From: Carettochelys insculpta
Lineage: Eukaryota; Chordata; Testudines; Carettochelyidae
Length of the DNA: 64,000 nt
Direction of reading: 5' to 3'
NCBI RefSeq assembly: GCF_033958435.1
Contig: NC_134139.1
Span: forward strand, 206,009,501-206,073,500
The position numbers and the translations under genes are program-made. The notes under the pieces are model-generated. The model ran no database searches, was not told the origin of the DNA, and saw nothing but the letters and a program-made list of their open reading frames with translations. This document shows positions 12,644 to 25,627 of the stretch, in pieces. Each line of letters opens with the position of its first letter. Positions within the stretch are counted from its first letter, which is position 1.

Positions 12644-13679
12644 GATCCAAATATATATTAAGGTAAGAAGACCGGAAAACAGCAATTATCCCCAGGCAAG
12701 CGGTAAGGCAGCAGAGCACTGCAAAAGAGAGGTCTTGGAGGAATTAAAGTCATAATTCTCCTCTTGGTTTCCTACACTAAAGGCTGGCATGTACTGGGAG
12801 CACTACAGAGCCAGAATTCAAATTCAAACGGAAGATCTGCAACTAAATCCCTCCCGCTCCATCTCGAAGTGAGGGAAAACTCCATAAACGGGAATATTTT
12901 TTTTCTTCTTTCCTTTTTTTTGTTTTTTTGCACTGAGGAGGATGGGGAAATGAAGAAGCAATGGGATAGCTTTGAGGCTTGTTCATGGGTATAGACTCTT
13001 TCATCTCTCGGTCACCCGGTTAGGGGTGACTTCACGTTGCTGTCACCATTTGGAGGCCTACGTGAACTGATATACTGGTTTTACTCCAGTCCCTCGCAGA
13101 CAGATAGCCATGTCATCAGGATCAAAGACAGAGCTGGCTTTAGGTCAAACTCTTGTGGTGAATTTCAGCCAAGAATTGAATAGGCCATAACAGTGATGGT
13201 CCCTCCAGGTCAGGGCTGAGGTACATCAACAGGACAGCCTAGAAGAAGCTTGCGCTGCTGCTGCTCTGGCTTTTGAGGGTAGGCTGCTTCAGTCACTTCT
13301 TCTCTCAGTCACCCATCACTATCTTTATATGCCCATTCTCCAACTCCATTAAGGATGGTTGACCTGGTATTGCGTTGATGAATCCTGAATCTTTTTTGTG
13401 TCTTTATTTCAGCTGATATTTTTTGCCCATTGATCAAACAAACAAACAAAAAACAACCAGTGACCTGTGCTGGTTTCATGAGTTAACAGTGGCCTTTTGC
13501 AATTTTAGTTTTTATCACTAACTTGGTTTTGATATAGGCTAATTAAGGCTGATCAGGACTTACTTGGCTTAAACCCTTGTACTAAGTTGGAGCATCGGTC
13601 ATCTACAAGTCTTTTTCACTTCAACCTGTTTCGGGATAAAACTTCTAGCTGATCCCAGGAGTACCCAGTTGTTGTCCTT
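12644..13679. other. Unassigned sequence
   Basis: No exon or named repeat recognised. Includes a T-rich tract near 12,896-12,928 and an AAAC repeat at 13,436-13,456. Confidence 0.45.
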
Positions 13680-14050
13680 CAGTCTCCGTAGATCTTCTCC
13701 ACTTTGTTCAAGGTCTTCTTCTTTTGCATTTTCCTTGCAGGCTCCATTGGAGAGCTTGACAAACTATGCTGAATGATGGTTTTCTGAGAGTGTGGCCCAG
13801 CCATCCCCACTTTCTTCTCTTGATTTGAATGTCAAGTGATTCTTGTCCTGCTCTGTTCCAAAACTCCTTGTCTGTGACCAAGTCTTGCCATTGGATGCGA
13901 AGGATGTACCTCAGGCATCTGTTTATGAAGGTCTGAAGTTTGTGCTTTGACATATGCCAGGTCTCATAGGCGTATAAGAGCACACTTTTCATATCTGTGT
14001 TGAAGATCCACAGTTTCATCTTGGTAAATGTCATGGCTTTGCTCCAATGA
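13680..14050 (-). pseudogene. Decayed RTE-type LINE, 3' end of the reverse transcriptase ORF
   Basis: On the minus strand the frame reads KLWIFNTDMKSVLLYAYETW, then LQTFINRCLRYILRIQWQDL, WNRAGQESLDIQIKRRKWGW and LGHTLRKPS. This is the region after the polymerase domain in RTE/BovB-type LINEs (the RRRKWRWIGHTLRK-like motif). The upstream catalytic domain is missing, so it is a 5'-truncated dead copy. Confidence 0.75.
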
Positions 14051-15075
14051 CAAAGCCCCAGGTGCATGGAAAAAACACACATTGTCAGGAGTCATGGCAT
14101 GATGTTCTTCAGCTCTATTCATACTGCACGTCTCTGGTGAACACAAGAGTCCATGTGATACTGACAGATCAAGCATTTCTTTAATGACAGTCACAAGCCA
14201 TTATCCAAATGCAAAATTGCCCAATTGTTGCTAAAGCAGAATTTGTTATCAAAATTCCATTCTGTTCAAGGAGCACCAAACCAGGCTTCATTGTGCAGAG
14301 CCATTCCAGGGTTAATGAGGGCCTAGTGATGGACAGATGGAAGAGATTGCCTTCTGAGCAGACACTTATACTGCTGATTTTTAGCTGGTGATAGTCTAGA
14401 GAAATCATCTGAACAACACACCAACAAGTTGGCTGCGAGGTGTGAAATAAGTGGGCAGTCATAAAACAGTAGGCAGGCTCGCCCAGCATAAAAATTGCCA
14501 CCTGTGACTGGCATCTTCTTGACACCCCCAGGAAGTTCCTGGTGGTACTGAATCACCATAGAAATGGTGATACACATTTATCACCTCCTACATGTAGCCC
14601 CACTAGATGAAAGAACAAGTATGTTGGAAGAAAGCTTACGTTGCCTGTACAATGTCTGATCTGTGAGTAAAGCCAACTCTTCAGTTTCCAGGACTGACAA
14701 ATCAGGATCTTCCACAGTCATTAAATCAACCTAATTCAAAACGTTATAGTCCATTGACTTCTTCCTGCCTCTGCAAAATATTTCCTCCTCTGGAGGATGT
14801 GTTCCAGTGAGGAATGCTGGAAAAAGGAAATAAATTTCACACCTGTAGGGCAGGAGGTCTTTAAGAGCTGTGGCATCGTCCCGTGCCACAAGTGACTGTG
14901 TAATGATGACTCCAACAGAGACCATTGATGTTTGAGAAGATGTTAAGATACTGCTGACATTTTCTGTACTGATAGGGAAGAGCCACTTGGTGTCATTCAT
15001 CCAAAAAAAGGAAAGATTAAGTAGAGTCTGCTGTTCCAATATGCTGTGTAGGTTTCACCTATGCAATTCCCTCCC
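14051..15075. other. Unassigned sequence
   Basis: Short open frames (14,181-14,577 and 14,731-15,039 on the minus strand) show no domain. No repeat recognised. Confidence 0.4.
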
Positions 15076-15089
15076 CTTAAAGTCAACAA

Positions 15090-15307
15090 TCAGAGGGGTA
15101 GCCATGTTAGTCTGGATCTGCAAAAGCAACAAGGGGTCCTGCGGCACCTTATAGACTAACAGAAATGTATGAGCATAAGCTTTCGTGGGCAAAGACCCAC
15201 TTCGTCAGTTGCAGGACACATCTGATGAAGTGGGTCTTTGCCCATGAAAGCTTATGCTCAGACATTTCTGTTAGCCTATAAGGTGCCGCAGGACCCCTCG
15301 TTGCTTT
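15090..15307. repeat. Fold-back repeat, well preserved, with 14-bp flanking duplication
   Basis: Starts TCAGAGGGGTAGCCATGTTA. The arm at about 15,126-15,208 (CAACAAGGGGTCCTGCGGCA through GACCCACTTCGTCAG) pairs with the inverted arm at about 15,221-15,302. Flanks CTTAAAGTCAACAA (15,076-15,089) and CTTAAAGTCTACAA (15,308-15,321) agree at 13 of 14 bases and look like a target-site duplication. Confidence 0.85.
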
Positions 15308-15321
15308 CTTAAAGTCTACAA

Positions 15322-18300
15322 TAACTGCATGGTAATGGGTCCTCCTGCAGCTTTGACAACTGACCTCTACAGCCTCCATCCACTGACGTCAGTTCTAAAA
15401 ATCCCACTGACTTCAGTGAAATCCGGACTGGACCTGCAGTGTGCTAATCTTACAGAATCTGGTCACACCCAGGTGGTTTGGGAACTAAGAGGCATTGTAG
15501 CAAGAGCCGAGCTGCATTGCCTCCTTTGTAACCAAAATCTGCAACCAGCCAAAATGCTCTTGCCTTGGGGTCGAAAGCCCAAGCTTGGATGAGGTTGGCC
15601 AGGCTAAGCAACCCTTTCCAAGCTGGTGGGGCTGGCGGTTCGAGAGAGCTGAAGGCTGACTTTCTAGCGAGCCCCAAGGCTCACTATAAGGGATTTAGGG
15701 GAGCTCTCAGTAGCTTTGCGTGGAAGGCAGAGTTCCACAATTTCATCTCTGCTACATTTAAAGTTCAAGGGTGTCATTTGAACCTGAAACTCCAAGTGGA
15801 TCTCAGATAGGGAGGAGAGAAACCCACCTCAGTTGAAACACAAAGAACTGATGCAGGAAAACCCTGTGAAATGAAACAACAAGCTTCTCCAGTGCAAGCA
15901 GGGGAAGGGATGCTGGTGCCCAAAGTCTGGGTCTCACCTGAGAAGGTAATGAGCACCTTCATCTCCCAAAGATATGAGGAGGTACTTGCCACCTTGAACG
16001 ATTGGCCTTGGCAGGAGCTCTGCAGGAGAAGGGGCTGCTGGATCTTACCCTCAGTGCGTTGGTAGTAATATCTGAAATGGGATCACTGATTTCATATGAA
16101 AAAACATGTCAACTCCTCATACTGCAAGAAAATTCTCTGCCTGTTCCCCTTTGCGGCAAATCCTGGAGCCCTGATTGCAGGCAAAGCATACAAGGACTTC
16201 AGCAGGATGAGGTCAAGTGTCTGGAAAAGGGAGATTTTAAGAATCAAAATGGTCAAGGATGTTTGCTGACATTGGAGTAATGACATCGAAGCAAGATATG
16301 ACTGTGCTTAATGGGTATAGTTGTTCTTTTCTGATTCAGCTAGCGCATACTGGCATGGTAACTGACCATCAGATCAGGGCTTACCAAGTGACATAGATGA
16401 GCATCTGCCAAAACATTCACTGGGGGTAGGGCCAGCCATAATGATCCTGAACACGACCCAGGTCTCCCACCTCCTCAAAGCACTGTACAAAGACTGTCTA
16501 ATTTCAGTAGCAGCCCTGCCAGGTATGCAAACAGCCGACGAGATTGTTAGAACATACGAGTCTGAACGCCTCATTTACTTCCCAGCATATAAGAGGATCG
16601 TTCTTTAAGCTTGGACAGTGAAATTGGACTTGGCAGTGTCACATTAGTGCCCCACCAGTTTGATTTTCTGATGCACACGCATCATCTTTCTGCTGACGGG
16701 AATGAGCAGTATCCGCTGCTGAGGAACGTTGTGGAAGCTAAGGAATAAGGGCTGGATATTTTCATCCCGAAGAGCGTGAGTTAGTAAAACTAATGCTCAT
16801 GAAAGTCCTGCAAGGAATATGGGACCTCATACTACAGGGCTCAAGCTAGCCCTATTAGAAAGCAGGGTGAGACCTCCCTGGGGAGACCAGCTTGACACAC
16901 ATCTTACAACTGTCTTACACCTCTCTGGGAAGCACCTGGTTTGGCTCATTGTCAACGGCTAAACACTGGATCAGCTGGAGAGTGGGGCCGATCCAGTCTG
17001 GTAATGCCTACACTTATTCCACTGGGGTCCCCCACCAGAGCTCTCCCAGTCATCCCTGCCCGTATTGCCTGATTGTCCACTTCTCTGACTTGTATTTTCC
17101 TTCTTTCTCCCCAGATGTTTTTCATGAGTTATAGCAGCTCCCCATCAAAATCCATAAAGCCATCACCTTTTCCTGATTCACATTCCTCCTCCGGGTTTGC
17201 ATTTGGCATCATGCAGGCAGAAAACTGCTGCCTAATCACAGCCAGGGCGGGAGTGAGCCATGATCTCTGCTCTCTGCTGGTGAAGAACCATGCACCTCCT
17301 GCTGGTTCTGTTGTCACTTTTATCCCCTTGTTTGTCTCATCTACCTATCACAACATATCTTCTCCGTTAGCTTGCTAGCTACTGGGACAAGGACTTATAT
17401 GCATGATAGGACCTGCTGGATTGGCCACTGGGAGTCACTGCAGTATGACTGTTAGATAAATAACATGTCCACAAAGGGTTTCATGGAAATAAAACAACAA
17501 TGATGTTTCTATTCCTATTAAGCTGTGTAGTGCTGGTAAAACCCTGTTGCTGGTGTTGTGGGTGCCCTCCTGCAGTGGGCCCGAGGGCATGCTCTCTGGT
17601 TCCTTTTCCACTGTACAATCTCTGTGGGATCCAATGCCCTCAACCCGTAAAGCTGTAGAGGAGTTTGCTGGCTGCAGCATTTCCTTGTGCAGGGCCATGA
17701 GTCTGACCCTTGGCCCCCTGGGCATCCCCCGGGGCTGAGGATATGCAAACAAAGCGTAGTTGGTCTTGCCTGCCCCCGGACTGCTAACTAGGCAGCAAGT
17801 GGGACAGCCACAGATGGAGCCAGGCAACTTTACCCCAGTAGTTGGGGTGTCCCTGTGAGTGCAGGTGACTGGCACAGACTCTGCCACTTGCAGGAGCTCA
17901 GGCTACTTCAAGCCCTCCTGTGGCAGAACCCCATTTTCTGGGAGCCAGCTAGGATGGTTAACAGCCATCCTCCTATCTGCACAATACACCATTGCCCCCC
18001 ACCCCTGCCCCCCACAGCCTTGGCAAGCCCTGGGCTTCACACCCTCCACCAGACCACAACATCATATTCCTGGAAGGGACAATGGTTTTGTTTATGGCCC
18101 TGGTCCCTGCCTGCCTGACAACCTCCTCTGCCCCTAGCCATTATGAGACTGACACCAGAAAACCAGGTGAACTTTCTTTTGGGCTCAGTCTTCAGGGAGC
18201 CTATGAGTTCCTTGCCCTTCTTTGCAGGCCAGGTTGGTTCCTGATGCATCTCTGCCCCCATAGAATCTTCTCTGTGCTTCATAGCTTCTCCCAGTGAAAA

Positions 18301-21300
18301 CAGCTGGCCGTGAGGGACCCACATCTGCACTTGCCTCCAGAGACGGTAGGAGCCGTTTTGCGATAAAGTCCATCAATTCTTCTCCTCACTATCCTGCCAG
18401 CTGGAGCCAGGAGTTGCCTCTCTTCAGTCACTTACTAGGAAAAAGTCCCAGGCTGCTCAGACGGGACCGAGAAGGCTCCTTCCGGGATGTTGCTGGGACA
18501 TCTCCAAGACCCCCAACTGGGCCAGGAGAGCAAGGCTGAGGGCTTTGTAGTCCAGGACAGATTCCTCAACAGTTTGATATGCAACCTGTGCCTCTCCTGG
18601 TAAAAAAGGAGCTGGTTGAACAACCCTGGACTCCCTTCACTGAGCAGCAGAGGCTGTCCATTCACATGCCCAGGTATGATCCAGCTTTATAATTGCAGGG
18701 ACCAGCTGGCACTCACCTATTTCTGCTGGTCTAAAAACTCGAGAGGAAATGCTGGCACCTTATTTTTTGGCATTTTATTGGATGGCGTCTTGTACTTCCG
18801 TTACAGAGCAGGTTCAAAACAAAGCACGAGGCGTCCTGCCAGCTCTTTGCTCCAGCCAGGGATGTTGTAGCTGGTCAAAACTGAATGCCCTTGATGGGGT
18901 TGGGTTTTATTCTCAAAATGCAACAACAGGGAGTTCAGTCTAAGCCTTCTCCTGAGGTGTGGCTGCACCCAGGGGCTCCCCAAGGATGGCTCAGTCAGGC
19001 TAAATTTTCTCTCTCTGCAGAGGGAGAGAGAAAGACACTCCCTCATCACCAGCTGGGGCAATGAGCCACCTGCAGCCAGAAAGTCAATGAAACATACATT
19101 CCCAGCAGGGCTGCCATCGTGCTGAAAATAGTGTTTACAGACAAGTGTTGCTAGACAATTACATTGCATCTCCCTCTTGGGAATGTCATTAAATCAGGGG
19201 TGGGGGGAGATTGGGTGTTCCGTTACACCACTGACTGTGAGTTCCACTGAAGTCAGTAGCACAATTCTGCCTTTACGCCCCTGTGAATGAAAGAAGACTG
19301 TTCGTCGCATCACAGCTTTCTAAACAACAGTCAGCCTTACAGGGAGTTGCTGGTATAAATGCCAACATGGAGAGCTCCTCAGTTAGCTTGCCTGAAACCC
19401 TGAATTGAAGGGACACCCACAGCGTCTCAACCAAAGGAAAGTTTGCTGTTGATGTTGCAGCAGGATCTCAAGACCTGCCATTATTGTCTGAAGGTGGAAC
19501 CGACCATTAGCCAACTGTCACAATTTGATCACAGCAGCTAACCTGGAATTGAAATGAGGGAAGATAGTTCTTCCGTCCCGCATAGAACTGCCCAGGTATC
19601 AAAATCTCCTGGCCTCATGCAGGAGGACTCTCGTTAATTTCAGTAGGAGAACCAGGGTTTGGCTGTAGCAAGTTGTTGACAACATTCTGAATTCCTTTGT
19701 TCAGCATGTGCTCTACCAACTCTTTTGATCATCTTGGGGGCACATGTAACCCGACTGCCACCCTTCACTTACACAAGGGATGAATCCGCCCTCATGCAAC
19801 TGTAATACCATCTGATGCAACCGAACTGCATGAGCTAAAACCCAGCTGGCTCTCAGCTAAGGCCGTACATTCATTCTTTCTGTAAGTGTTCTAAGTGCTA
19901 CCACATGGGACAGTGAACCACATCCAGTATGTGTTTGGGTTACACTACATTTAGCTTTTGTGTTGGAATCAGGCACATGAGGACTCAGGATGAGCAAGTT
20001 CTCCATTCACTGTTCAGTTTCACTGCAGAGTGGAGGCAAATCAACACAGATTATTCCCTTTCAGAGCACAGGCAATTTGTCATTTGGGTAAAAGCAACAT
20101 TTGCCTTGGGCCCTTTCATAATGAGACAGCACAAGCATAACAAGGTGCAGAAACTGACTGTTTGTGTTGTATTTTTACAGCAAGGAACAAGCGTGGCTTG
20201 AAATCTAACCATTTGCTAATGTGTAAGGGAAAATCAACACCAACTCTTCTTTCTGCCTATTGTAACCTAACAAACAAACACATAATAATAGATCAGCATG
20301 GTGCATGTCAAACATTTGGCACTATAATGTACAGGTAAGTGAAAAGTGAACTCAAATAATGGAACAGCGATAAAATACTAGCAATTTAAGAGTAACTGCA
20401 CGTCTGGGGATCTCAGAAAATCCAATAATCCTTCAGATTTCATTATTTCAATGTAAACCCCTCAAAAAGCTCAGTAGAGTGACAAAGTGCTCAAATTCAA
20501 ACACAAACTTTGGAAGCATAAGTCTGTTACATGTTATTTTCTTCATCATTCAATTTGTGTCTTCAAATCAACTCCAACCTGTAATTCCAACCGCTATGCA
20601 ATGTCAAGATCACATTTGTATTTCATTCCATATAGACAAAAAAATCCCTACGCCAGGAAAAAAGCAGAAATAGCTGGAAACAGGCAAACAATAACCAAGC
20701 CAGAATGGTGCAGACACCAGATCAGAAAGAAGTGAAAAATCTCTCTTTTAGATGGAGCAGCTGTACAATTGGTAGAGAGTTAACGGGAGGAAGATGCAGA
20801 AAAGGCCTTGTGAAATTGCCTCTTGCTGATGAGTTTTGCAATCCTGTCATGTGCTTGAGGCGAGGCAGAGGGCTTCTACATGGTGGTTTAGGGTGCACCA
20901 GGAAAGGGGTACATTCTAATGTGCCCACCTATGCTGTGTACTAAGTGTCCCATGAGGATTCTGCTAGTGCGCACGAAAGATTCCATTAATGGAGCCTTGT
21001 TTCAAACATGCTACAATATTATATTTCCAGTCACTCACATCTGGCTTCCATTTCATACCATTGCTACTTCCCCGCCATGGAGATAACAACTGGAACTTAA
21101 GTGCAATAAAATATCTGCATCTTCTCCAGAAATGCTACATTTCCCCCAAGCCATCTCCAAATATTTTGCTTGTTTCCGATTCCTTTAAGTTTGGCAAAGC
21201 AGTGGGGATAAATAATGCCCTGTTAACAGATTGCCCTAAATGGACTGTGACTTTATTTATCTAATTCTGCTCCCAGTGAAGTCAATGAGCTTGACACAGA

Positions 21301-24300
21301 AAGTACTCTCGTGTGGGTATTCTGCGTTTGTGCAAATAGCCCCAGTGGTTAGAATTATGTAGCTGTCTACCCTGGAGTATTAATGTCACTGGTATTACTT
21401 AAGGAAGCAGAATCGATGGCTGAGCAGAGGTTGCATTGGTCGGGCCCAAGGAGATCTTTGCCAACGACTGCACTGGTAGCAGGATCAGGTTTTTTATTTC
21501 ATGTTTGACCAGGCTGTATTAGGAATCAACAACCGAGAGCTCCCTTTTAACCGGCAATTCAATAGCAGACACCAGCAACGAGTTTCCAACTCTTTACATT
21601 AACTGGAGGGGAAATGCTCTTGTAAAACAATGCAGAAGGAAGCTATGTACAATTTTCAGGGAGGAGACAAGCCCTCCCCTTCTGTGACAGACTCTGAAAG
21701 GCAAAAATGTAGTTTTCAATATGGTGTGTTAAACAAGAAGGGAGAAATCTAAAGGCCTTTAGCTGTCCAGGGTCAGACGTTTGAACTGCTGCATGGGAGG
21801 TTACAGTATATTCAAACACTGACTGTGGTCTGTAAATGCAACGATATACCTTGCTTCCTTGGGGGTAAATTAGTTAAAAGGGAAGGCTATGGAAGAACGT
21901 AAAAATAATGCCCAAATGACTTAACACTTATTTTCTTCTGTTGTGCCAGCTATCCCCATCTTACCCCCTTCTTCCACAAACCACTTTATGAAGAACAGGT
22001 TCTTTAACTGGAAGATCAGGATTGCAAAATCATTTCCGGTCAATTTCACTGCTTCCCTCCAGATACAAAGAAAGCACCTTTGAAAAACCAGGAATAATCT
22101 GAGAACTCTGGTGTCTGTTTGACATGTCTAAAATTATACTTAAATAAAAAAACCAATAATCCGCTGAAGAGTGAACACACCGATAGGACTCTAGAGTATA
22201 GGAAAATAGGATCCAGACAGGATTTTACAACTCAGAAAGGATGGTAGCACAATAAAGATTATGACATTTTATGAATATTCAGTGTTATAGCTTTGAGCTT
22301 TATTGCAAAGCAAAAATATATATTTTGTATATATATATATATTTTATCTACAAATCACTTCTGACATTTTACACCACACTAAAGCACAGGAAATCAAAGA
22401 AATCATAGTGAGGTAGATACAAAACATAGGGATGCAGAAGACTCCAGTTTCTAAATTTGGCTTAACGCAAGTGTCATTAATAGATGTATAATCAACGCAG
22501 CAGTGAGCTTTGATCCACTGCCTGTCGGTATGTCATGATAAAAATCAATGGGAGGATTAGAGCCCACGTAGAGTCACCCTCATATGGAAAAGAAAAGATG
22601 TGAATTCAAAAGCATTTCCAACACACAAGCTGTATTTAGAGAAGTTTGTACTGTCAGTTTCCCCTATTTCCCAACAGTGACACAATGAAAGAAATAGCCT
22701 GTGTTCTAGATTTATTGGTAGTGGAATGTCAAAAATGGGGAAGGGAGGAAACCAGTAAAGCAGGGCTATCCCTGTGATGAAGGACAGAAAGATGCCTGAG
22801 AAAAAATGAACCATTTTCCTGCTTGCATAATTATCGCAGAGATAGCAGTGCAGCCTGGGAAATTCTCACTAAAAAGGTGCTGTTGGCAGCTACGGGATTA
22901 CAAGCCCAAGCATAGCTTTGGGATCCAGCAACCAGAGCAGCTGACCCTGGCCAACAAAATCAGACTTCAGTGGGAGGTGAAACCACTCAGCACCTTGCAG
23001 GATAAGATCCCATGGCAGCACCTTTCACGAAACCACCACCTTTACAACATTGTTTGCTGGAAAGGTGGTAAGAGACCTGAATCAGTTTCTGTGGGAGGAG
23101 GAAGGGAGGTGTTTTTGGTCACAAGGGGTGATGTTAAGTCTAACGAGCAGAACTTTATTAGACTCGATGGATGGCACCTTCCACATGGCAGAGCTGCTCT
23201 GCCTGCAACCTTATGCATGGGTGCCCCACTTCCCTAGGGTCCCAATTAAAAGTCCCTTGAAGAAACACGGGCCCTCTGACTCCAGTTCCACCAATCATGG
23301 CACAGTTAGAACAGCGCCATGCAGATCTTTAGCTTGGCCACCATTGACAGGCTCTCAGCTCAAATGGACACCAGGAGAGGTACTAAACCACCTGAGCTAT
23401 TGGGGATTCATCCATTGATCCTGAATTCTCCTAACGATTAATACTGAGGTACTTTGAATGGCTGAGGGTTTTTCATATGGAATATACCTATTATTATTTA
23501 TAGAGCATTATAGGTGTGCATGGTGTTGTATAGAGAAATAAAGGATATGCAGGGTCCCTTCCCCTAAAAGGTGCTACTCAAAGTAGCCGATCTCCCCTTC
23601 TGTGTGGTACTGGAGCTGTTTCTTAACTACAGCTGAGCCCTGGCATAAATTCAGAGGCCCTGTTAAAGAATAGGATATATTGAGCAAGGACAAGTTTCCA
23701 CATCATGTTCTACTGCCGTGGAACCTCACAGATATGAACACCTCGAGAATGGAAGCTGCTTATGATTCTGAAGTGTTTGTAACTCTGAACAAAATGGTAA
23801 ACGTTTACAGCTGACAGTACTGCTTCCACACTTTACAGTGCAGAAGAAAAATGCTGCTTTTAATCATCTTAATTTAAAAGAAACTAGCACAGAAAATTTC
23901 CTTACCTTGTCAAATCTTGGGTTTTTTTAATTTTCCATACATTGTTTTAGCACTTTATGATTATTACTGTACTGATTGGCCGTTCTTTCTCTCTGCTGCT
24001 GCCTGAGGTCACACATTCCGTTTGAAACCAGGTGAGTACTTGACTGGTCAGTTGGGAACTCTGGTGTTCACAACATTCAGGTGCTAATTTCTGCTATCGC
24101 TATCCTAATACGTGCATCTCTCAGACACCATACACGTAAGGTAGAAGTGAAAGCTGGTAACTTTCAAAGTGTGTGTCATCAGTGGAAGTTGTCCTGGAGC
24201 GTCGGCTGATATTGTACTAACTGCCTGAGCATGTTTCTCCTCTCCAGCACCACGATCACTCTCATTTAAAGATTATTTTGGAAGCCACTCGAATCCAAGT

Positions 24301-24417
24301 GTAGGGAAAAACCACACACACAGAGGGCAGAGGATGTCTGTATAATCAATTAGGATATTTGTCTCAGGAACCCTGCCTGATGTTGCTGAGCTTATGTGCT
24401 AACGTTCAGGTGCTCAG
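15322..24417. other. Long stretch downstream of XKR6 with little recognisable
   Basis: About 9 kb. A GC-richer block at 17,520-18,560 contains several overlapping open frames on both strands without any domain; it may be an unrecognised repeat. An SINE-like piece lies at 19,815-19,935. The part at 20,200-22,600 is AT-rich with a TA tract at 22,317-22,343. A possible pogo-like pair of ends occurs near 23,719 and 24,075 but is weak. No exon could be supported. Confidence 0.4.
19815..19935 (-). repeat. Possible tRNA-derived SINE fragment
   Basis: Shares a run of words with the SINE at 51,645-51,800: AGCTAAAACCCAGCTGGCTCT, a TTCTTTCTGTAAGTG-like block, CTAAGTGCTACCACATGGGA and ACCACATCC. The tRNA promoter end is not clear in this copy. 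Confidence 0.4.
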
Positions 24418-24598
24418 GCCAGATTTTAAAAGTACGTAGGTGCCTAAAGTGCAAATAGGTATCTAGAGAGATTTTTCCAAACGAGCTTAGCATCTAATTC
24501 CTATTGAAATCAATGGGAGTTAAGCACCTGGGAACTTTGGAAAATCCCATTAGAAGCCTATGTATATCTTTAGGTGCCTAAATACCTTAAAATCTGGC
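24418..24598. mobile_element. Palindromic MITE
   Basis: The left end GCCAGATTTTAAAAGTACGT plus AGGTGCCTAAAG mirrors the right end, CTTTAGGTGCCTAAATACCT then TAAAATCTGGC. The centre carries ATTGAAATCAATGGGAG. No transposase. Superfamily not determined. Confidence 0.7.
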
Positions 24599-24603
24599 AC
24601 AAC

Positions 24604-24945
24604 TGCCAGCAGGGATGAAACCTGGGATCTTCAGCCCCCAGAGCAGAAGCTCCTACCACTTCAGCTAAAGCATCAGAGGGTTAGCCGTGTTAGTCTGGAT
24701 CTGCAAAAGCAACGGGGAGTCCTGTGGCGCCTTATAGACTAACAGAAATGTCTGTGCATAAGCTTTTGCGGCCAAGACCCACTTCGTCAGATGCAGATCT
24801 GACCTGCATCTGACGAAGTGGGTCTTTGCCTACGAAGGCTTATGCTCAGACATTTCTGTTAGTCTATAAGGTGTCAGAGGACCCCTCGTTGCTTGAGCTA
24901 AAGCAGTAACTTCCCAAGTTGACCCAGCACATCACATGCTGTTCA
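24604..24945 (-). repeat. tRNA-like SINE interrupted by a fold-back repeat
   Basis: CCAGCAGGGATGAAACCTGG, read on the minus strand, supplies a degenerate polymerase III B box. The piece continues to TTCAGCTAAAGCA at 24,672 and resumes at 24,896 with AGCTAAAGCAGTAACTTC. The interruption is the fold-back repeat at 24,673-24,895. Confidence 0.5.
24673..24895. repeat. Fold-back repeat, well preserved, with 10-bp flanking duplication
   Basis: Starts TCAGAGGGTTAGCCGTGTTA. Arms at 24,711-24,795 and 24,805-24,890 are inverted near-copies, each with a GACCCACTTCGTCAGATGCA-type inner end. AGCTAAAGCA lies on both sides (24,663-24,672 and 24,896-24,905) as a perfect 10-bp duplication. Confidence 0.85.
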
Positions 24946-25627
24946 TCCCATTCACTAAGCCAGTGTGGCACTTGCAACTCTTGTTACCACATCATTTTGC
25001 ATCCTTTCCCTCTAACCACCCCCCAAGGAAAGTGGCCAGGCCAAGAGGGACGTCAGCTCCCATGGAAGGTTTTTCTGTAGCCCACAAACAAGTTCTGTGC
25101 TATTAGACAGGGAGATCTTTGACTACAGGAAAGCCAGCTCCGTGTATCTCCCATACAGGGACCCCACTCCTCACAGCCAGCCCACCTGCAGTTCAGGAAG
25201 TGAAGCAGTAAGTGGAGACGGCTACTGTGGCAGCAGAGACAGAGGGCAGCTGATATTGTGAAGGGATGAGGCATGGCACTGGGGAGGGTTCTGTGCAGCA
25301 AATGGATGAGAGCTGACAGTTGAGGAACACAATGATCATTCGCATTGGAGGGGACCATATCAGATGGCCATTGGATGGAGGAACTAGGAAGCCAGGGCAG
25401 GAAGGTAAGGGAGGTCTTCCTTTCAAGAGAGGAACCAATGGGATTAGAGGGGCGTGGGTGTGGGTCACCTAAGCTCAGCAACAGCAGGCAGGATTCCTGA
25501 GCCAAATATGCTCTCCCACAATGCCTCAGGGCAGAAAAACTGAGTGTGACCTCATGCTTGGCCTGGGGATTAACCAGGCCCACTGCTTTACAAACACATG
25601 TTAACAGTGCTGCTTTTAAAACACATG
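24946..25627. other. Unassigned sequence
   Basis: Contains part of a 268-codon minus-strand open frame (25,053-25,859) that runs into the MITE next door. It has no recognisable domain and is regarded as chance. Confidence 0.4.

Noticed and set aside
17435..18550. Cluster of 60-150-codon frames in a GC-richer block
   Set aside because: Frames overlap on both strands without any family resemblance. An unrecognised repeat is more likely than a gene, and terminal features of an LTR were not found.
23719..24080. Possible pogo-like element
   Set aside because: The suggested ends (GGAACCTCACAGATATGAAC and GGGAACTCTGGTGTTCACAA) match too loosely as inverted copies, and no TA pair fits both.
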